Shown: positions 41,353 through 50,664 of the stretch, one piece after another
How positions within the stretch are numbered: position 1 is the first letter of the stretch
Layout of the letters: each line of letters begins with the position of its first letter
DNA from: Bacteroidaceae bacterium
GTDB taxonomy: Bacteria; Bacteroidota; Bacteroidia; Bacteroidales; Bacteroidaceae
DNA length: 64,000 nucleotides
Direction: 5' to 3'
Assembly (NCBI GenBank): GCA_017633615.1
Contig: JAGBPB010000019.1
Coordinates: 1 to 64,000, forward strand
Position numbers and translations under genes: made by a program
The notes under the pieces: model-generated
Seen by the model: only the letters and a program-made list of their open reading frames with translations
Told to the model about the DNA's origin: nothing
The model's database searches: none

Positions 41353-42075
41353 ATGAAGATGCTTAGGTTGCCGGAAGGCGTGAGTGATAAGGGACGCAGA
41401 CTTGTGTTCTGGCTTGCACTTGAGGAGTGGGCTGTAGCCAATGCTCCCGGCTCTTTTTTTGTGTGGAGTGTGGAACCGACGGTGATATTCGGCAGGAATC
41501 AGGATATGGAAGCCGAGGTCAATGTGGAGTATTGTCTCGAACACGGTATAGAGATGTATCGCCGTAAGAGCGGTGGAGGATGCGTATATGCTGACTGCGG
41601 CAACCTTATGATATCGTACATAACGAGGCAGCCCGATGTAAACGTGGCTTTTGATGAATATCTTTCAAGTCTGGCCGATGCATTGTGCGGAATGGGGTTG
41701 GACGCAGTCCGTACGGAGCACAATGATGTGCTGGTGGGAGGACGCAAGGTTTCAGGTAATGCGTGCTACGCAACTCCTACCGGTTGCATTGTACATGGAA
41801 CACTGCTGTACAATACGGATTTCACGGAAATGGAACACGCCATAACTCCCTCTAAGGAGAAACTTGACAGCAAAGGAATCAAGTCTGTAAGGCAGCGTGT
41901 AAACAATCTGAAAAATTGTGGATTACTTTTTGATTTTGATGCTTTGAGGTCAAAACTAATTGATTATTTTTGTAAGGATATGCAGGTTTTAAGCAATTCC
42001 CAGTTGAAAGAGGTGCTTAAGATTGAAGAAACCTATCTTGACGAAAACTTTATTAAATATGGCCGAAGAAATTAA
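41353..42075 (+). CDS. lplA: Lipoate-protein ligase family protein
   Basis: The protein is 240 aa. The lipoyl-AMP loop RRKSGGGCVY (70-79) and catalytic Lys132 in GGRKVSGNA identify the LplA/LipB fold (PF03099). It attaches lipoate (or octanoate) to lipoyl domains. It leads the glycine-cleavage operon and overlaps gcvT by 17 bp, so GcvH is its likely substrate. It is shorter than E. coli LplA and lacks the separate C-terminal accessory domain. Confidence 0.85.
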   Translation: MKMLRLPEGVSDKGRRLVFWLALEEWAVANAPGSFFVWSVEPTVIFGRNQDMEAEVNVEYCLEHGIEMYRRKSGGGCVYADCGNLMISYITRQPDVNVAFDEYLSSLADALCGMGLDAVRTEHNDVLVGGRKVSGNACYATPTGCIVHGTLLYNTDFTEMEHAITPSKEKLDSKGIKSVRQRVNNLKNCGLLFDFDALRSKLIDYFCKDMQVLSNSQLKEVLKIEETYLDENFIKYGRRN

Positions 42076-43162
42076 AAAGACCTGTCTGCACAGCAGTCAT
42101 GTGGCTCTGGGAGCGCAGATGAGCCCGTTTGCCGGATTTGATATGCCCATTCAGTATGCAGGTATAACCCAGGAGCACCTGGCAGTCCGTAACAAGGTGG
42201 GTATGTTTGATGTATCGCACATGGGTGAGATATTCATCAGCGGATCTGATGCCGAACGTTACGTGAACCATATCTTTACAAACAACATCAGCGGTTATGA
42301 GCCGGGCAAGATCCTGTATGGAATGATGCTTTATCCTGATGGAGGATGTGTGGATGACCTGCTGGTTTACCGCGAGTTCGAGCCCGACCATTTTCTGCTG
42401 GTAGTGAATGCCGCCAACATAGACAAGGACTACGCCTGGATGCTGCAGCAGCAGAAAGGTTACAACGTTAAGATAGACAATCAGTCAGAAGCTTGGGGGC
42501 AGATAGCAATCCAAGGCCCGGAGGCAGAAAAGGTGGTGGTAAGTTTGTTAGGCCTGGAGTGCGCCAAATCCTTGGGTTTCTATGGGTATTGCAACAGTGA
42601 GTACAACGGCCACCGCCTGATAGTAAGCCGTACCGGTTACACCGGTGAGGACGGCTTTGAGTTGTATGCCACTCTGCAGGACACTGTTGAGATATGGGAC
42701 CGTTTGCTGAAAGCCGGAGTTGAACCCTGTGGCTTAGGCTGCCGCGATACTCTGCGGTTTGAAGCAGGCCTGCCCCTGTACGGCGATGAACTGAGTGCCG
42801 AAATCAGTCCCATCGAGGCTGGCCTGGGCATGTTCTGCAAGCTGGATAAAGCTGAATTCATAGGCCGTGAAGCCCTGGTTGCCCAAAAAGAGCTGGGAGT
42901 AGAAAAGAAACTTGTAGGAATAGAAATCTTTGACCGCGCCATCCCTCGCCACGGCTACCCCGTAGAACTGGAGGACGGCACTGTAATAGGAGAAGTAACC
43001 ACCGGCTACCACAGCATCACTCTGGACAAAAGCATCTGCTTTGCCCTGGTTAAACCCCAATTCGCTGCCTTAGGTACTGATTTGTTCATCAGAATCCGCA
43101 AGAAGGTCTTCCCCGGCAAGGTCATTAAGAAACGTTTCTACGAAACGAAATACAAAAAATAA
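42059..43162 (+). CDS. gcvT: Glycine cleavage system T protein (aminomethyltransferase)
   Basis: The protein is 367 aa from the ATG at 42059, inside the end of the lipoate-ligase gene. Standard GcvT features are present: SHMGEIFISG, the folate-binding core (QGPEAEKVV, SRTGYTGEDGFELY), LRFEAGLPLYGDEL and the C-terminal barrel (GEVTTGYHS). It transfers the methylene unit from the H protein to tetrahydrofolate with release of ammonia. Confidence 0.95.
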   Translation: MAEEIKKTCLHSSHVALGAQMSPFAGFDMPIQYAGITQEHLAVRNKVGMFDVSHMGEIFISGSDAERYVNHIFTNNISGYEPGKILYGMMLYPDGGCVDDLLVYREFEPDHFLLVVNAANIDKDYAWMLQQQKGYNVKIDNQSEAWGQIAIQGPEAEKVVVSLLGLECAKSLGFYGYCNSEYNGHRLIVSRTGYTGEDGFELYATLQDTVEIWDRLLKAGVEPCGLGCRDTLRFEAGLPLYGDELSAEISPIEAGLGMFCKLDKAEFIGREALVAQKELGVEKKLVGIEIFDRAIPRHGYPVELEDGTVIGEVTTGYHSITLDKSICFALVKPQFAALGTDLFIRIRKKVFPGKVIKKRFYETKYKK

Positions 43163-43432
43163 CTTTGGCGTTGGCATTGGCCACCATCCGGCGCAAAAAA
43201 AAGAGATACTATGAGAAACTCTTGAAATTGCCGCAGGGTCGGCTTTTGAAGTAGAGACTCAGTTGATTATCGCAAAGAATCTTAATTATTTGTCAGAAGA
43301 TGACACTGAGCTGATTATTGAAAAATTAGGAAAAGTTGAACGACAATTGAATCAATTAATAATAAAGTTAAACAAGAAAACAGGTTGAGGTAAGCCAAGG
43401 AACAAAGCCAACGCCAATGCCAACGCCAAAGT
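43162..43432. mobile_element. Small insertion-like unit flanked by 20-bp inverted repeats
   Basis: A perfect 20-bp inverted repeat (ACTTTGGCGTTGGCATTGGC at 43162-43181, its complement at 43413-43432) bounds the only large gap in the glycine-cleavage operon. The repeat itself is built of GCCAAC/GCCAAT units. Inside is the remnant of a four-helix-bundle gene. No transposase is encoded, so any mobility would have been provided in trans. Confidence 0.5.
43215..43388 (+). pseudogene. C-terminal remnant of a four-helix-bundle (S23/IVS-type) protein gene
   Basis: With no start codon, the frame reads ETLEIAAGSAFEVETQLIIA, then KNLNYLSEDDTELIIEKLGK and a Lys-rich end before TGA at 43386. The GS(S/A)FE-E-TQL-I-A pattern is typical of the 23S rRNA intervening-sequence / four-helix-bundle family (PF05635), about 120 aa long. 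Only the last third to half is left, and the base composition is AT-rich compared with gcvT and gcvH. Confidence 0.7.
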
Positions 43433-43443
43433 AAATAAGAACT

Positions 43444-43824
43444 ATGAGTAAGATTATTGAAGGACTGAAGTACAGTGACACCCATGAGTGGGTAAAGGTA
43501 GAAGGTGACATCGCAGTAATAGGAGTAACAGACTACGCCCAGAAGGAAATGGGTGAGATAACCTACGTAGATTGCCCTGATGTTGATGATGAGGTTGAGA
43601 AGGGAAGTGAATTCGGAGCTCTTGAGAGCGTAAAAGCTGCCAGCGATCTGTTCAGCCCGGTAAGCGGAACCGTAACCGAGGTAAATGAAGAGGTCGTTGA
43701 TGATCCCAAGCTGGTAAACGATGACGCTTTTGCCAACTGGATCATCAAAGTACAGATGAGTGACGCATCAGAGCTTGACGGCTTGATGGACGCAGCAGCT
43801 TACAAGGCATTCATTAAGGAGTGA
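43444..43824 (+). CDS. gcvH: Glycine cleavage system H protein
   Basis: The protein is 126 aa. The lipoylated lysine is Lys64 in GALESVKAASDLFSPVSG. It shuttles the aminomethyl group between the P, T and L proteins. Its stop overlaps the gcvPA start by one base (TGATG). Confidence 0.95.
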   Translation: MSKIIEGLKYSDTHEWVKVEGDIAVIGVTDYAQKEMGEITYVDCPDVDDEVEKGSEFGALESVKAASDLFSPVSGTVTEVNEEVVDDPKLVNDDAFANWIIKVQMSDASELDGLMDAAAYKAFIKE

Positions 43825-45146
43825 TGGCAGGTTTCCTGTATTTCCCGCATACGGATCAGGACATCCGCGCCATGCTTGACCGCATAGGCGTAAAGAGTCT
43901 GAACGATCTGTATGCCGATGTCCCCCAGGACTGTCTGTACAAGGGAGAGTATGACCTGCCCAGTGCAATGACCGAGCAGCAGGTGCGTGACTTTTTTGAA
44001 GGCTTGGCTGCAAAGAACCCTAAGCTGAAGGTGTTTGCAGGCGCAGGTGCCTATGACCACTATACTCCTGCCGTGATACCTTATATAACCCAAAGGAGTG
44101 AGTTCATAACAGCTTATACTCCGTATCAATGCGAGATATCTCAGGGCACGTTAAGGTACATATTCGAGTACCAGAGCATGATCTGCACCCTGACTGGTAT
44201 GGATGTAAGCAACGCCTCAATGTATGACGGCCCTACGGCCGCTGCTGAGTCCATGCGAATGATGGTAGCCCAGGCCAAGAAAAAGAACACTGTTCTGGTT
44301 TCAAATACATTGCTTCCCCAGGTAAGGGGAGTGATTGCCACATACGCCAAATATGCCGGCATAACCGTTAAGGAAATATCTGCACAGGGTGGTCAGACAT
44401 CAAAGGCCGCTCTGGAGGCTTTGATTGCCCAGGGCGATGTGGCAGGAGCCATAGTTCCCTCAATAAACAGGTTTGGAATAATAGAGAATCTTGAAGGAAT
44501 GGCCGATGCCCTGCATGCTGATAAGGCCCTGCTTACCGTTTATTGTGACCCGTCGGCTCTTGCTGTAGTAAAGACTCCGGCAGAGTGGGGTGCCGATGTT
44601 GCGGTAGGTGACGGCCAACCGCTGGGCATTCCATTGTGCTACGGCGGTCCGTACGTGGGCTTCATGGCTTGCCATAAGGATTATATGCGCAAACTGCCCG
44701 GCCGCATAGTAGGCGAGACCCGTGATAAGGAGGGGCGCCGTGCATTTGTGCTTACACTGCAGGCCCGCGAGCAGCATATACGCCGCGAGAAAGCCACCAG
44801 TAACATATGCTCAAATGAAAGTCTTATGGCACTCTGGGTAACGGTCTATCTGTCACTGATGGGTCCTGAAGGTATGAAACAGGTAAATGATCTGTGCTAC
44901 CAGCGTACACATTACCTGTACAAAAAACTGCTTGAGACCGGAAAGTTTGAGCCGGTGTTTGATGCTCCGTTCCTTAAGGAGTTCGTTCTGAAATCAAAGA
45001 CTCCTGCCGCTGAGTTGCAGAAGAAGCTGGCTGATGCCGGATTCTTCGGGGCACTTGAGACTGAGGAGGGTTATGTCAGTTTCTGCGTAACAGAGAAGCG
45101 CAGTTATGAGGATATTGATGAATTGGTTAAAGCGCTCAGACTATGA
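43824..45146 (+). CDS. gcvPA: Glycine dehydrogenase (decarboxylating) subunit 1
   Basis: The protein is 440 aa from the ATG at 43824. It is the N-terminal half of a split P protein: FLYFPHTDQDIRAMLDRIG, YTPYQCEISQGTLRYIFEYQ and YGGPYVGFMAC are diagnostic. It has no PLP lysine of its own and works as a heterodimer with subunit 2. It overlaps gcvPB by 4 bp. Confidence 0.94.
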   Translation: MAGFLYFPHTDQDIRAMLDRIGVKSLNDLYADVPQDCLYKGEYDLPSAMTEQQVRDFFEGLAAKNPKLKVFAGAGAYDHYTPAVIPYITQRSEFITAYTPYQCEISQGTLRYIFEYQSMICTLTGMDVSNASMYDGPTAAAESMRMMVAQAKKKNTVLVSNTLLPQVRGVIATYAKYAGITVKEISAQGGQTSKAALEALIAQGDVAGAIVPSINRFGIIENLEGMADALHADKALLTVYCDPSALAVVKTPAEWGADVAVGDGQPLGIPLCYGGPYVGFMACHKDYMRKLPGRIVGETRDKEGRRAFVLTLQAREQHIRREKATSNICSNESLMALWVTVYLSLMGPEGMKQVNDLCYQRTHYLYKKLLETGKFEPVFDAPFLKEFVLKSKTPAAELQKKLADAGFFGALETEEGYVSFCVTEKRSYEDIDELVKALRL

Positions 45147-46552
45147 AGTACTACGATAAACTGATATTTGAGATATCCAAGCCTGGTCGCAGAGGATATT
45201 CCCTGCCTGAGCCGTGCAACAAATGCCAGGGTGCCGATGCCATTCCCGCAACTTTGAGAAGAGAGAAGGCACCTGAACTGCCTCAGGTGAGTGAGCCGGA
45301 TGTGGTGCGTCACTACACCAACCTGAGTCAGATGAATTTTGGCGTTGACACCGGATTCTATCCGCTTGGCAGCTGCACAATGAAGTACAATCCCAAGATA
45401 AACGAGGAGATTGCCGCTATGCCAGCATTTGCAGGTTTGCACCCATGCCAGAAGAATCTTCCTGGTGTTGATGCCGTATATGAGGGAATGGACAAGGCAC
45501 TTGCCGCAATAACCGGAATGAAACATTTCACCTTCAAGCCCTGCGCAGGTGCCCACGGTGAACTTACCGGTCTGATGATCATCCGCGAGTACCACATATC
45601 ACGCGGTGACTACAAGCGTACCCGTATAATTGTACCCGACAGTGCACACGGAACCAACCCCGCCAGTGCTGCAGTATGCGGTCTGGATGTGGTAGTGGTA
45701 AAATCAAATGCACAAGGCTTGGTTGATGTGGAGGATCTCAAGCCTCTGCTGAACGATACCATTGCCGGCATAATGATGACCAACCCCAATACGTTGGGTT
45801 TGTTTGAGAAGGATATCCGTGAGATAGCACAGCTGGTACATGAGGCAGGCGGTCTACTTTATTATGACGGAGCCAACATGAACCCGCTTATCGGAACGGT
45901 ACGTCCGGGTGATATGGGATTTGACGTGATGCATTTGAATCTGCACAAGTCATTCTCGACACCTCACGGTGGCGGCGGTCCCGGCAGCGGTCCTGTAGGC
46001 GTCTGCGAGAAACTGGTTCCGTTCCTGGGTGTTAACGTATCGGGATTCAACGGCAACTTTGGCGTTATACTGCGCGCCTATGCTTATATCCTGATGCTGG
46101 GCCGTGAGAACGTGAAACTGTGCGGTAAGCTGGCTACACTGGGTGCCAACTATATCAAGGAGTCACTCAAGGATCTTTACAAACTGCCTATAGAGAGTGT
46201 CTGCAAGCATGAGTTTGTGTTTGACGGCCTCATAAACGACGGTGCATCTGAGGGCAAGGAGGGCGCAACTACACTTGACGTAGCCAAACGTTTGCTTGAC
46301 TTTGGCTATCACGCACCTACCATCTACTTCCCGCTGCTGTTCCATCAGGCCATCATGATTGAGCCTACTGAGACTGAGTCAAAGGAGACCATTGACGGGT
46401 TCATTGAGGTGATGCGCAAGATTGCCGCCGAGGCTGCCCGGGATCCCGATATCCTGCACGGCGCTCCGCATGGTACGCCCATCTCACGTCCCGATGAGAC
46501 TACAGCAGCACGTAATCCCATTCTTAAAATTCAGGACGAATGCGTTTGCTGA
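45143..46552 (+). CDS. gcvPB: Glycine dehydrogenase (decarboxylating) subunit 2
   Basis: The protein is 469 aa. The PLP-binding lysine is Lys269 in LNLHKSFSTPHGGGGPGSG. It decarboxylates glycine and loads the aminomethyl group on the lipoyl arm of GcvH. Its 3' end overlaps lpdA by 13 bp. Confidence 0.95.
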   Translation: MKYYDKLIFEISKPGRRGYSLPEPCNKCQGADAIPATLRREKAPELPQVSEPDVVRHYTNLSQMNFGVDTGFYPLGSCTMKYNPKINEEIAAMPAFAGLHPCQKNLPGVDAVYEGMDKALAAITGMKHFTFKPCAGAHGELTGLMIIREYHISRGDYKRTRIIVPDSAHGTNPASAAVCGLDVVVVKSNAQGLVDVEDLKPLLNDTIAGIMMTNPNTLGLFEKDIREIAQLVHEAGGLLYYDGANMNPLIGTVRPGDMGFDVMHLNLHKSFSTPHGGGGPGSGPVGVCEKLVPFLGVNVSGFNGNFGVILRAYAYILMLGRENVKLCGKLATLGANYIKESLKDLYKLPIESVCKHEFVFDGLINDGASEGKEGATTLDVAKRLLDFGYHAPTIYFPLLFHQAIMIEPTETESKETIDGFIEVMRKIAAEAARDPDILHGAPHGTPISRPDETTAARNPILKIQDECVC

Positions 46553-47835
46553 TTATTGGAGCAGGTCCCGGCGGTTACGAGACTGCGGTTGAGGCTGTAA
46601 AGCGTGGCATGGAGGTAACTCTCATAACAGAGGGACCTCTTGGTGGTACCTGTCTTAATGAGGGTTGCATTCCCACCAAGACATTCTGCCACTACGCCGA
46701 ACTGCTGGAGCAGAACCTTAAAGCAGGTTTGGACTGCAAGCCGTCATTTGCAGCAGCCGCTGAGCGTAAGCAGGCGGTGATTGAGCAACTGCGCGGCGGC
46801 ATAGACATGCTGCTCAAGAACGTACAGGTGGTACGCGGTAAGGCTCAGTTCAAGGATGCCAAGACTGTAGTATGTAACGGTCAGGAATATACTGCCGATA
46901 AGATTATCATTGCAACAGGTTCGGTATCGGCTGTATTGCCCATTCCGGGTGCAGAGGGCTGTCTTACATCAAAGGAGATTCTGGAACTCACCGAAGTACC
47001 CGGGAGCCTCTGCGTGATAGGTGGCGGCGTGATAGGATTGGAGTTCGCATCAATATTCCGCAGTTTCGGCAGTGAGGTTACGGTATTGGAGTTCTGTCCT
47101 AATATACTGCCTCGGTTTGATGTGGATCTGGCCAAACGTCTTAAGCTGTCACTCTCCAAACGCGGCATAAATATTGAGGTGCAGGCGCAGGTAACCCGCA
47201 TTGACGGTAATACCGTAACCTATATCAAGAAGGATAAGGAGTCCACCGTCCAGGCTGACAAGATTCTGATGGCTGTGGGCCGACGTCCAAACACAGATGG
47301 CCTGAACCTTGAGGCTGCCGGCATAGATTACACCCGCAAGGGCATTACCGTAAATGAAAGGTTTGAGACATCGGTTCCCGGTATTTATGCCATTGGTGAT
47401 GTTACAGGCGGTATAATGCTTGCGCATGCGGCTACATATCAGGGACTGCATGCCCTGAATGCTATATGCGGCAAGACTGACAGTATCCGTTTTGACCTTG
47501 TCCCCGCAGCCGTATTCACAATGCCTGAGGTCGCAATGGTAGGTCTCACAGAGGAGCAGTGCAAGGAGCAACAATTGGAATTCCGCTGCCTCAAATCCTT
47601 CTACCGAGCCAACGGAAAAGCCGTCTCAATGGATGAAACAGACGGCTACTGCAAGGTGATAGTTGATAACAACGGCAAGGTACTAGGAGCCCACATCATG
47701 GGCGCCCACGCATCGGACCTGATTCATGAGATTACCACAGCTATAAACCTTGGTGCTTCGCTGGATCAGCTTCAATCCGTTATCCACGCACATCCCACCC
47801 TCAGCGAAGTGCTCCAATCCGCACTTCACCAATAA
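46540..47835 (+). CDS. lpdA: Dihydrolipoyl dehydrogenase (L protein)
   Basis: The protein is 431 aa. It has the FAD loop GAGPGGYETA (7-16), the redox disulphide Cys38/Cys43 (GGTCLNEGCIPTK), the NAD-binding GGGVIGLEFAS and the C-terminal HAHPTLSE with the active-site His/Glu. It re-oxidises the lipoyl arm of GcvH. It is slightly shorter than the usual 460-470 aa. As the last gene of the operon it makes the set P-H-T-L plus lipoate ligase complete. Confidence 0.93.
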   Translation: MRLLIIGAGPGGYETAVEAVKRGMEVTLITEGPLGGTCLNEGCIPTKTFCHYAELLEQNLKAGLDCKPSFAAAAERKQAVIEQLRGGIDMLLKNVQVVRGKAQFKDAKTVVCNGQEYTADKIIIATGSVSAVLPIPGAEGCLTSKEILELTEVPGSLCVIGGGVIGLEFASIFRSFGSEVTVLEFCPNILPRFDVDLAKRLKLSLSKRGINIEVQAQVTRIDGNTVTYIKKDKESTVQADKILMAVGRRPNTDGLNLEAAGIDYTRKGITVNERFETSVPGIYAIGDVTGGIMLAHAATYQGLHALNAICGKTDSIRFDLVPAAVFTMPEVAMVGLTEEQCKEQQLEFRCLKSFYRANGKAVSMDETDGYCKVIVDNNGKVLGAHIMGAHASDLIHEITTAINLGASLDQLQSVIHAHPTLSEVLQSALHQ

Positions 47836-47872
47836 AAAAGGCGACCTGAAAAGGCCGCCTTTTTTATTATTG
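47829..47872. terminator. Bidirectional terminator after the glycine-cleavage operon
   Basis: Arms AATAAAAAAGGCG and CGCCTTTTTTATT flank a small inner hairpin. It lies between lpdA (stop 47835) and the convergent gene (stop 47881). Confidence 0.85.
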
Positions 47873-47880
47873 GTCTGCAA

Positions 47881-48750
47881 TCAGAAGCCTCCGAATCCGC
47901 CACCAAAGCCGCCACCGAAGCCTCCTCCACCGAATCCGCCAAAGTCACCTCCGCCGAATCCACCGAAGTCCATCATGCCGCCGCCAAAGCCGCCCATGTT
48001 CATCTCACTTACCTTGCAGCCCTTGGGGAGTTCAAAGAAAGCAGGATCAACATCCTCAGCAATGAAGTTCATTGCGGTCTGGCTTGTGGTTGACCAGTCG
48101 CTCTCTGTTACGGTTGAGAGAGGAATTCCCTCATAAACACATACTGTGATATTCTGTGTGAATCCCATCTGGTTGCTGGGGCTCATTGAATATTTTTTGC
48201 ATGTAACACCTGCTACCTGTTCTTCACCCAGCTCCTTGATCTTGTTGCGGCGGATGGTCTTTTTGTCCAAGTTGAGCCAGTCAATCTCACCAAGCTGACC
48301 GATCTGGGCACCCATGCCGAAACCGCCACCAAAACCGCCCATGCCACCGCTACGGCCGTTACGGGCACCGCCGAAGATAGGCATTACAGTTGCGGTATTC
48401 TCCTTCTCATTGATGGTATAGGTTGAGTCACCTACAGATATTGTACGGGTGATGTTCTCACCATAAACGCTGATTCTTGCAGTCTTCTTGCCGTAGTCGT
48501 CAAAATAGATCTGCTCTCTCATATCGCCAGAGTTGAAGCTGTTTATTCTTTCCAGGAAGGTTGAGTCACCGAAAGCGGCCAGACCGCCACCGCCCATCAT
48601 TGCTGAGAAATCAGGCATTTCGCCCATATCGGATGAAACAGTGATGATGCCCGATTTTACACCGAACAGAACTTCTTTAACTTCTTTCTTCTTTGCGCTT
48701 ACAGAAACGCACATTGCCATGATCATGGCTGCAATCAGATACTTTTTCAT
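47881..48750 (-). CDS. Secreted protein with Gly/Phe-rich tail
   Basis: The protein is 289 aa from the ATG at 48750, which opens the signal peptide MKKYLIAAMIMAMCVSVSA. The body (about 22-245) has beta-rich segments resembling DUF4412-type periplasmic proteins (ARISVYGENITRTISVGD, then GVTCKKYSMS). Two low-complexity parts are striking: GGMGGFGGGFGMG around residue 150 and a C-terminal tail of GGF/GGG repeats (about 257-289). The function is unknown. Confidence 0.65.
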   Translation of the reverse strand: MKKYLIAAMIMAMCVSVSAKKKEVKEVLFGVKSGIITVSSDMGEMPDFSAMMGGGGLAAFGDSTFLERINSFNSGDMREQIYFDDYGKKTARISVYGENITRTISVGDSTYTINEKENTATVMPIFGGARNGRSGGMGGFGGGFGMGAQIGQLGEIDWLNLDKKTIRRNKIKELGEEQVAGVTCKKYSMSPSNQMGFTQNITVCVYEGIPLSTVTESDWSTTSQTAMNFIAEDVDPAFFELPKGCKVSEMNMGGFGGGMMDFGGFGGGDFGGFGGGGFGGGFGGGFGGF

Positions 48751-48862
48751 TGTCCTTATTTGTTTTGTTTGTTTACCCTTTTGTGACACAAGTCGTAAAC
48801 AATATAGCAGGAAGGATGAAAAGTTAAGAATATTAGATTTTATTAAGAATATAATCTTTTTG

Positions 48863-50659
48863 TCAGAATAATTTCTGGATGAGGTCAGGGCGGCCTATGC
48901 GTTTCAACTCGGCAATAAGGCGGTGGCGCTGAGTCTGGTCATACCAGAAAAAGAACTGGCGTTGCGCCTGTTTCTCGCGGTCAGTGCGGGCGGTAAAGAC
49001 AGGTTTCATGGTATAAGGGTTGATCCCGGTATAGAAGATCTCTGTACTAAGGGTCATGGGAGTGGGGGTAAAGTCCTGAATCTGCTCCAACTTGAAATTG
49101 AGGCGTTTGGTGATGACGGCCAGTTCTGCCATATCCTGTTCCGTGCACCCGGGGTGGCTGCTTATGAAATATGGAATGATCTGCTCCTTGAGCCCGCATT
49201 CACGGTTTATGCGGTCAAAACTTTTCTTGAAATCCTCAAACTGGCTGAATGGCGGTTTGCGCATAAGTGCCAGCACACTTGATGAGGTGTGTTCCGGGGC
49301 AACCTTGAGGCGGCCGCTCACATGTTTCTCAATGAGTTCTTTGGCGTATGCGGCATGTGATTTCACTGCCTTGGGGTCAGGATCATTGTATTGCAGTATG
49401 TCATAGCGTATGCCGCTTCCTATACAGCTCTTCTTTACGCCCGGCACCTTATCGGCGGCACGGTACAGGTCAATCAGAGCGGTAAGGTCAGTATGCAGGT
49501 TAGGGCAAACCTTGGGTGTAAGGCAGGTGGGGCGCTTGCATTTGGCGCAGATGGATTTGTCACGTCCGCCAGTGCCGTACATGTTGGCGGACGGGCCGCC
49601 CAGGTCAGAGATGTATCCCTTGAAATCATTCATGCGGGTTATAGCTTCAACCTCACGTAGTATGCTCTGTTTGCTGCGGCTCACTATCTGTTTGCCCTGA
49701 TGGGCCGATATGGTACAGAATGAGCAGCCTCCGTAACAACCTCGGTGGATAGTTACCGAGTGGCGTATCATCTCATATGCCGGTATGCGCTTGCCGTTGT
49801 AACGCGGGTGGGGCAGGCGGGTGTATGGAAGGTCATAGACAGCGTCAAGTTCTTGGGTGGTTAGCGGCGGGTAGGGAGGATTGACTACCATGTATCGGCT
49901 CCCGCTCTGCTGGATAATGCGATGAGCCTCTATCATATTTGACTCCTCCTCAATGATACGGAAGTTGGCAGCCTGGCAACGTTTGTCAGCGAGACACTGC
50001 TCATGTGATGCCAGCAACTTGTCCTGATCAGTTATGCCGCCGGGCACTTCACGGCACATGAACGCGGTCTGCGGCAGAGTGAGCAGATCCTCCATGCGTC
50101 CCTGGCTTATGGCATCGGCCAAGGCTACTGTTACCTTCTCGCCCATACCATAAGTCAGATAATCGGCTCCGCTCATCTCCAGAATATTGGGGAGCAGCTT
50201 ATCCTGCCAATAGTCATAATGGGTAAAGCGTCGCAACGATGCCTCAATGCCTCCTATCACCACGGGTACATCAGGGAATAGTTTCTTGAGAGCCTTGGTA
50301 TATACTATAGTGGGATACTCAGGGCGTCCGGTATGACGGCCATCGGGGGTATATGCGTCCTCTGAACGGAGACGCTTGCCGGCAGTATAACGGTTCACCA
50401 TGGAATCCATGGCTCCGGCTGATACCCCAAAGAAGAGTCGCGGTGCGCCTAACTTTTTGAAATCACGCAGGTCATCCTGCCAGTTAGGCTGGGGGACAAT
50501 AGCTACCTTATATCCGTGGGCTTCAAGAACACGCCCTATTACGGCACTGCCGAACGAAGGGTGGTCTACATAAGCGTCACCGCTGAACAGGATCACGTCC
50601 AGCTGGTCCCATCCCAGCCGTTCGCACTCCTTCTTTGTGGTAGGCAGCCATTGTGGCAT
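48863..50659 (-). CDS. YgiQ-family radical SAM protein
   Basis: The protein is 598 aa. A YgiQ N-terminal domain (about 1-280: LPTTKKECERLGWDQLDVIL, IGGIEASLRRFTHYDYWQ) is followed by the radical SAM cluster motif CYGGCSFC (Cys308, Cys312, Cys315). A DUF3362-like C-terminus contains YGTGG and QDFTPTPMTLSTEIFYTG. The substrate is unknown; the family is widespread and cytoplasmic. It is the last gene of a leftward operon, 5 bp after an unknown small gene. Confidence 0.9.
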   Translation of the reverse strand: MPQWLPTTKKECERLGWDQLDVILFSGDAYVDHPSFGSAVIGRVLEAHGYKVAIVPQPNWQDDLRDFKKLGAPRLFFGVSAGAMDSMVNRYTAGKRLRSEDAYTPDGRHTGRPEYPTIVYTKALKKLFPDVPVVIGGIEASLRRFTHYDYWQDKLLPNILEMSGADYLTYGMGEKVTVALADAISQGRMEDLLTLPQTAFMCREVPGGITDQDKLLASHEQCLADKRCQAANFRIIEEESNMIEAHRIIQQSGSRYMVVNPPYPPLTTQELDAVYDLPYTRLPHPRYNGKRIPAYEMIRHSVTIHRGCYGGCSFCTISAHQGKQIVSRSKQSILREVEAITRMNDFKGYISDLGGPSANMYGTGGRDKSICAKCKRPTCLTPKVCPNLHTDLTALIDLYRAADKVPGVKKSCIGSGIRYDILQYNDPDPKAVKSHAAYAKELIEKHVSGRLKVAPEHTSSSVLALMRKPPFSQFEDFKKSFDRINRECGLKEQIIPYFISSHPGCTEQDMAELAVITKRLNFKLEQIQDFTPTPMTLSTEIFYTGINPYTMKPVFTARTDREKQAQRQFFFWYDQTQRHRLIAELKRIGRPDLIQKLF

Positions 50660-50664
50660 AATGA

